31,928 bases of DNA from positions 1 to 31,928 of the IMG/VR virus record IMGVR_UViG_3300048587_000483; one strand, 5' to 3'. Shown here in pieces: positions 31,181 to 31,928 of this stretch (within the stretch, counting starts at the first letter, position 1; each line of letters opens with the position of its first letter). The position numbers and the translations under genes are program-made. This DNA is from a virus. The notes beneath the pieces were generated by a model. The model searched no databases and was not told the DNA's origin. It saw only the letters and a list, made by a program, of their open reading frames with translations.

Positions 31181-31407
31181 CCGGACATCGCCTCGAGCTG
31201 GGCGAGCAGCTCACGCGGGACATCGTCCGCGGGGAAGGTCTTCGCCCACCGCTCCCCGAAGCCGGGGCGGTACTCCCAGCGCCGGCGACGGAAGCGGTAC
31301 ATCGCCACGACCGTGTCGACGACCTTCTCACCGAAGGCGCCGGGGGTGTAGCCCCAGAGTTCCTTCGCGCCGGACTCCGTGGTCTGGATCTGCCAGCGGC
31401 TCACCAT
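31177..31407 (-). CDS. Small protein with strand-rich N-terminus, unknown
   Basis: 76 residues from ATG 31407. SRWQIQTTESGAKELWGYTP is strand-rich, followed by VAMYRFRRRRWEYRPGFGER and a helical end. The upstream extension to 31467 would overlap the previous gene and is rejected. The start overlaps the upstream stop by seven bases. No family recognised. Confidence 0.6.
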   Translation of the reverse strand: MVSRWQIQTTESGAKELWGYTPGAFGEKVVDTVVAMYRFRRRRWEYRPGFGERWAKTFPADDVPRELLAQLEAMSG

Positions 31408-31601
31408 GGTGCCACCTCGTAGCCGCTCTCGGTCGGGGTCACCCGATCGAGGTTGTCGCGCACCCACTTCGCCCAGGCAGCCCAGTAGACGGTGGCGTCG
31501 CCGAGCTTCAGCGAGTGCTGCGGAGTGACCGCCAGGGTGCCCCCATGCATCAGGGCCTCATCGAGGGCTTGCACCGTGCGGAGCTTCGTGAGGGTGGTCA
31601 C
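31401..31601 (-). CDS. Small protein, unknown
   Basis: 66 residues from GTG 31601 (GTGA overlap). TLTKLRTVQALDEALMHGG is helical, LAVTPQHSLKLGDA follows, and WAAWAKWVRDNLDRVTP is a second helix. No family recognised. Start chosen for the overlap with the upstream stop. Confidence 0.58.
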   Translation of the reverse strand: MTTLTKLRTVQALDEALMHGGTLAVTPQHSLKLGDATVYWAAWAKWVRDNLDRVTPTESGYEVAPW

Positions 31602-31928
31602 CGGCTCACCTTCTTCCGAGCCCATGCTGCGCCGCAGTTGCCGCACGGATCCGTGAGGGTGATGGCCTGGCAGTCGTCGCAGCGCCGCTTCACGCCGGCG
31701 GGCTTCGCCGCCTTCTTCTTCTTCTCCCAGCCGTAGCAGGTCATCGGATCGATCCCGGCCTCGCGCGCGGCCTTGGCGACCTTCATGCCGGTGGCACGGA
31801 GCTCTTCGTACTTCGCGCGCTTCTCAGCCGAGACACGGCCACCGCGGCGGTCGGTCTTCACGGGCGCGGTGGTCTGCAGCTCAGCCTCGACAGCCGGGTC
31901 GGCCCCGAACGTCGACTCGGTGGCGAGT
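31598..31928 (-). CDS. HTH and zinc-ribbon DNA-binding protein (partial, open at the right edge)
   Basis: The frame stays open from its stop at 31598 to the right edge (109 residues seen). A GTG at 31861 is a possible start, but the codons before it (ATESTFGADPAVEAELQTTA) are high in GC3 and protein-like. So the true start likely lies outside. It contains an HTH (EELRATGMKVAKAAREAGID), a basic hinge (KKKKAAKPAGVKRR) and a CDDC...CGNC zinc ribbon. A regulator or replication-related DNA-binding role is plausible. Confidence 0.6.
   Translation of the reverse strand, partial: LATESTFGADPAVEAELQTTAPVKTDRRGGRVSAEKRAKYEELRATGMKVAKAAREAGIDPMTCYGWEKKKKAAKPAGVKRRCDDCQAITLTDPCGNCGAAWARKKVSR

Noticed and set aside
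1-31928. CRISPR array, insertion sequence or transposase
   Set aside because: No regularly spaced repeats, no terminal inverted repeats with target duplication and no transposase catalytic motif were found. Transposase-like HTHs here lie in small phage proteins without catalytic domains.

Overview
The window is part of a temperate tailed-phage genome with siphovirus architecture, high in G+C, with a high-GC bacterial host. The host genus cannot be named from the sequence. Every convincing gene lies on the minus strand, so transcription runs from position 31928 towards 1. Most genes overlap their neighbour by 1, 4, 7 or 8 bases (ATGA, GTGA, TGATG). Phage genes flank the tRNA-derived attachment site on both sides. 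This is therefore attP of a free, circular or circularly permuted phage genome, not a prophage end.

In transcription order: (1) 31928-28424 is the integration module. It holds a DNA-binding protein with HTH and zinc ribbon (open at the right edge), small proteins, an AlpA/Xis-like HTH protein, a two-helix membrane protein, a tyrosine integrase and three unknown proteins. (2) 28423-28151 is attP: the 3' half of a tRNA-Met(CAT) gene flanked by two direct repeats that look like integrase arm sites. (3) 28150-22028 holds about 20 small genes: an HTH/excisionase-like protein, two small membrane proteins, several Cys/His zinc-binding candidates, an HTH protein and an HNH endonuclease. (4) 21942-16786 is the packaging and portal module: TerS, TerL, DUF4055-type portal, a small protein, a candidate papain-fold cysteine peptidase, a MuF-like minor head protein and a zinc-finger protein. 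(5) 16638-10264 holds scaffold, P22-type coat protein, head-tail connectors, a Tat-lipoprotein-like protein, tail completion and terminator proteins, tail tube, and two overlapping tail-assembly chaperone ORFs. (6) 10262-1563 holds tape measure, a 1299-residue tail hub with a propeller-like region, distal tail protein and a lectin-like fibre protein. (7) 1383-1 is the lysis module: an N-anchored membrane protein, an M15 peptidase endolysin and a multi-span membrane protein cut by the left edge.

Three minus-strand rho-independent terminators (near 1410, 16700 and 21965) separate the modules. Two of them are 52/54 identical, and both differences fall on the same base pair of the stem. All three carry a conserved box just upstream that could fold into a competing hairpin.

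The most notable observations are: the compensating terminator family; attP with its flanking repeats sitting inside an otherwise continuous one-strand gene array; an integrase with Asp where the first catalytic Arg is expected; recurrent gene-junction sequences carrying the next gene's ribosome binding site; and a C39-like cysteine peptidase candidate in the head module. No repressor, replication gene or plus-strand gene was recognised; these presumably lie outside the window.
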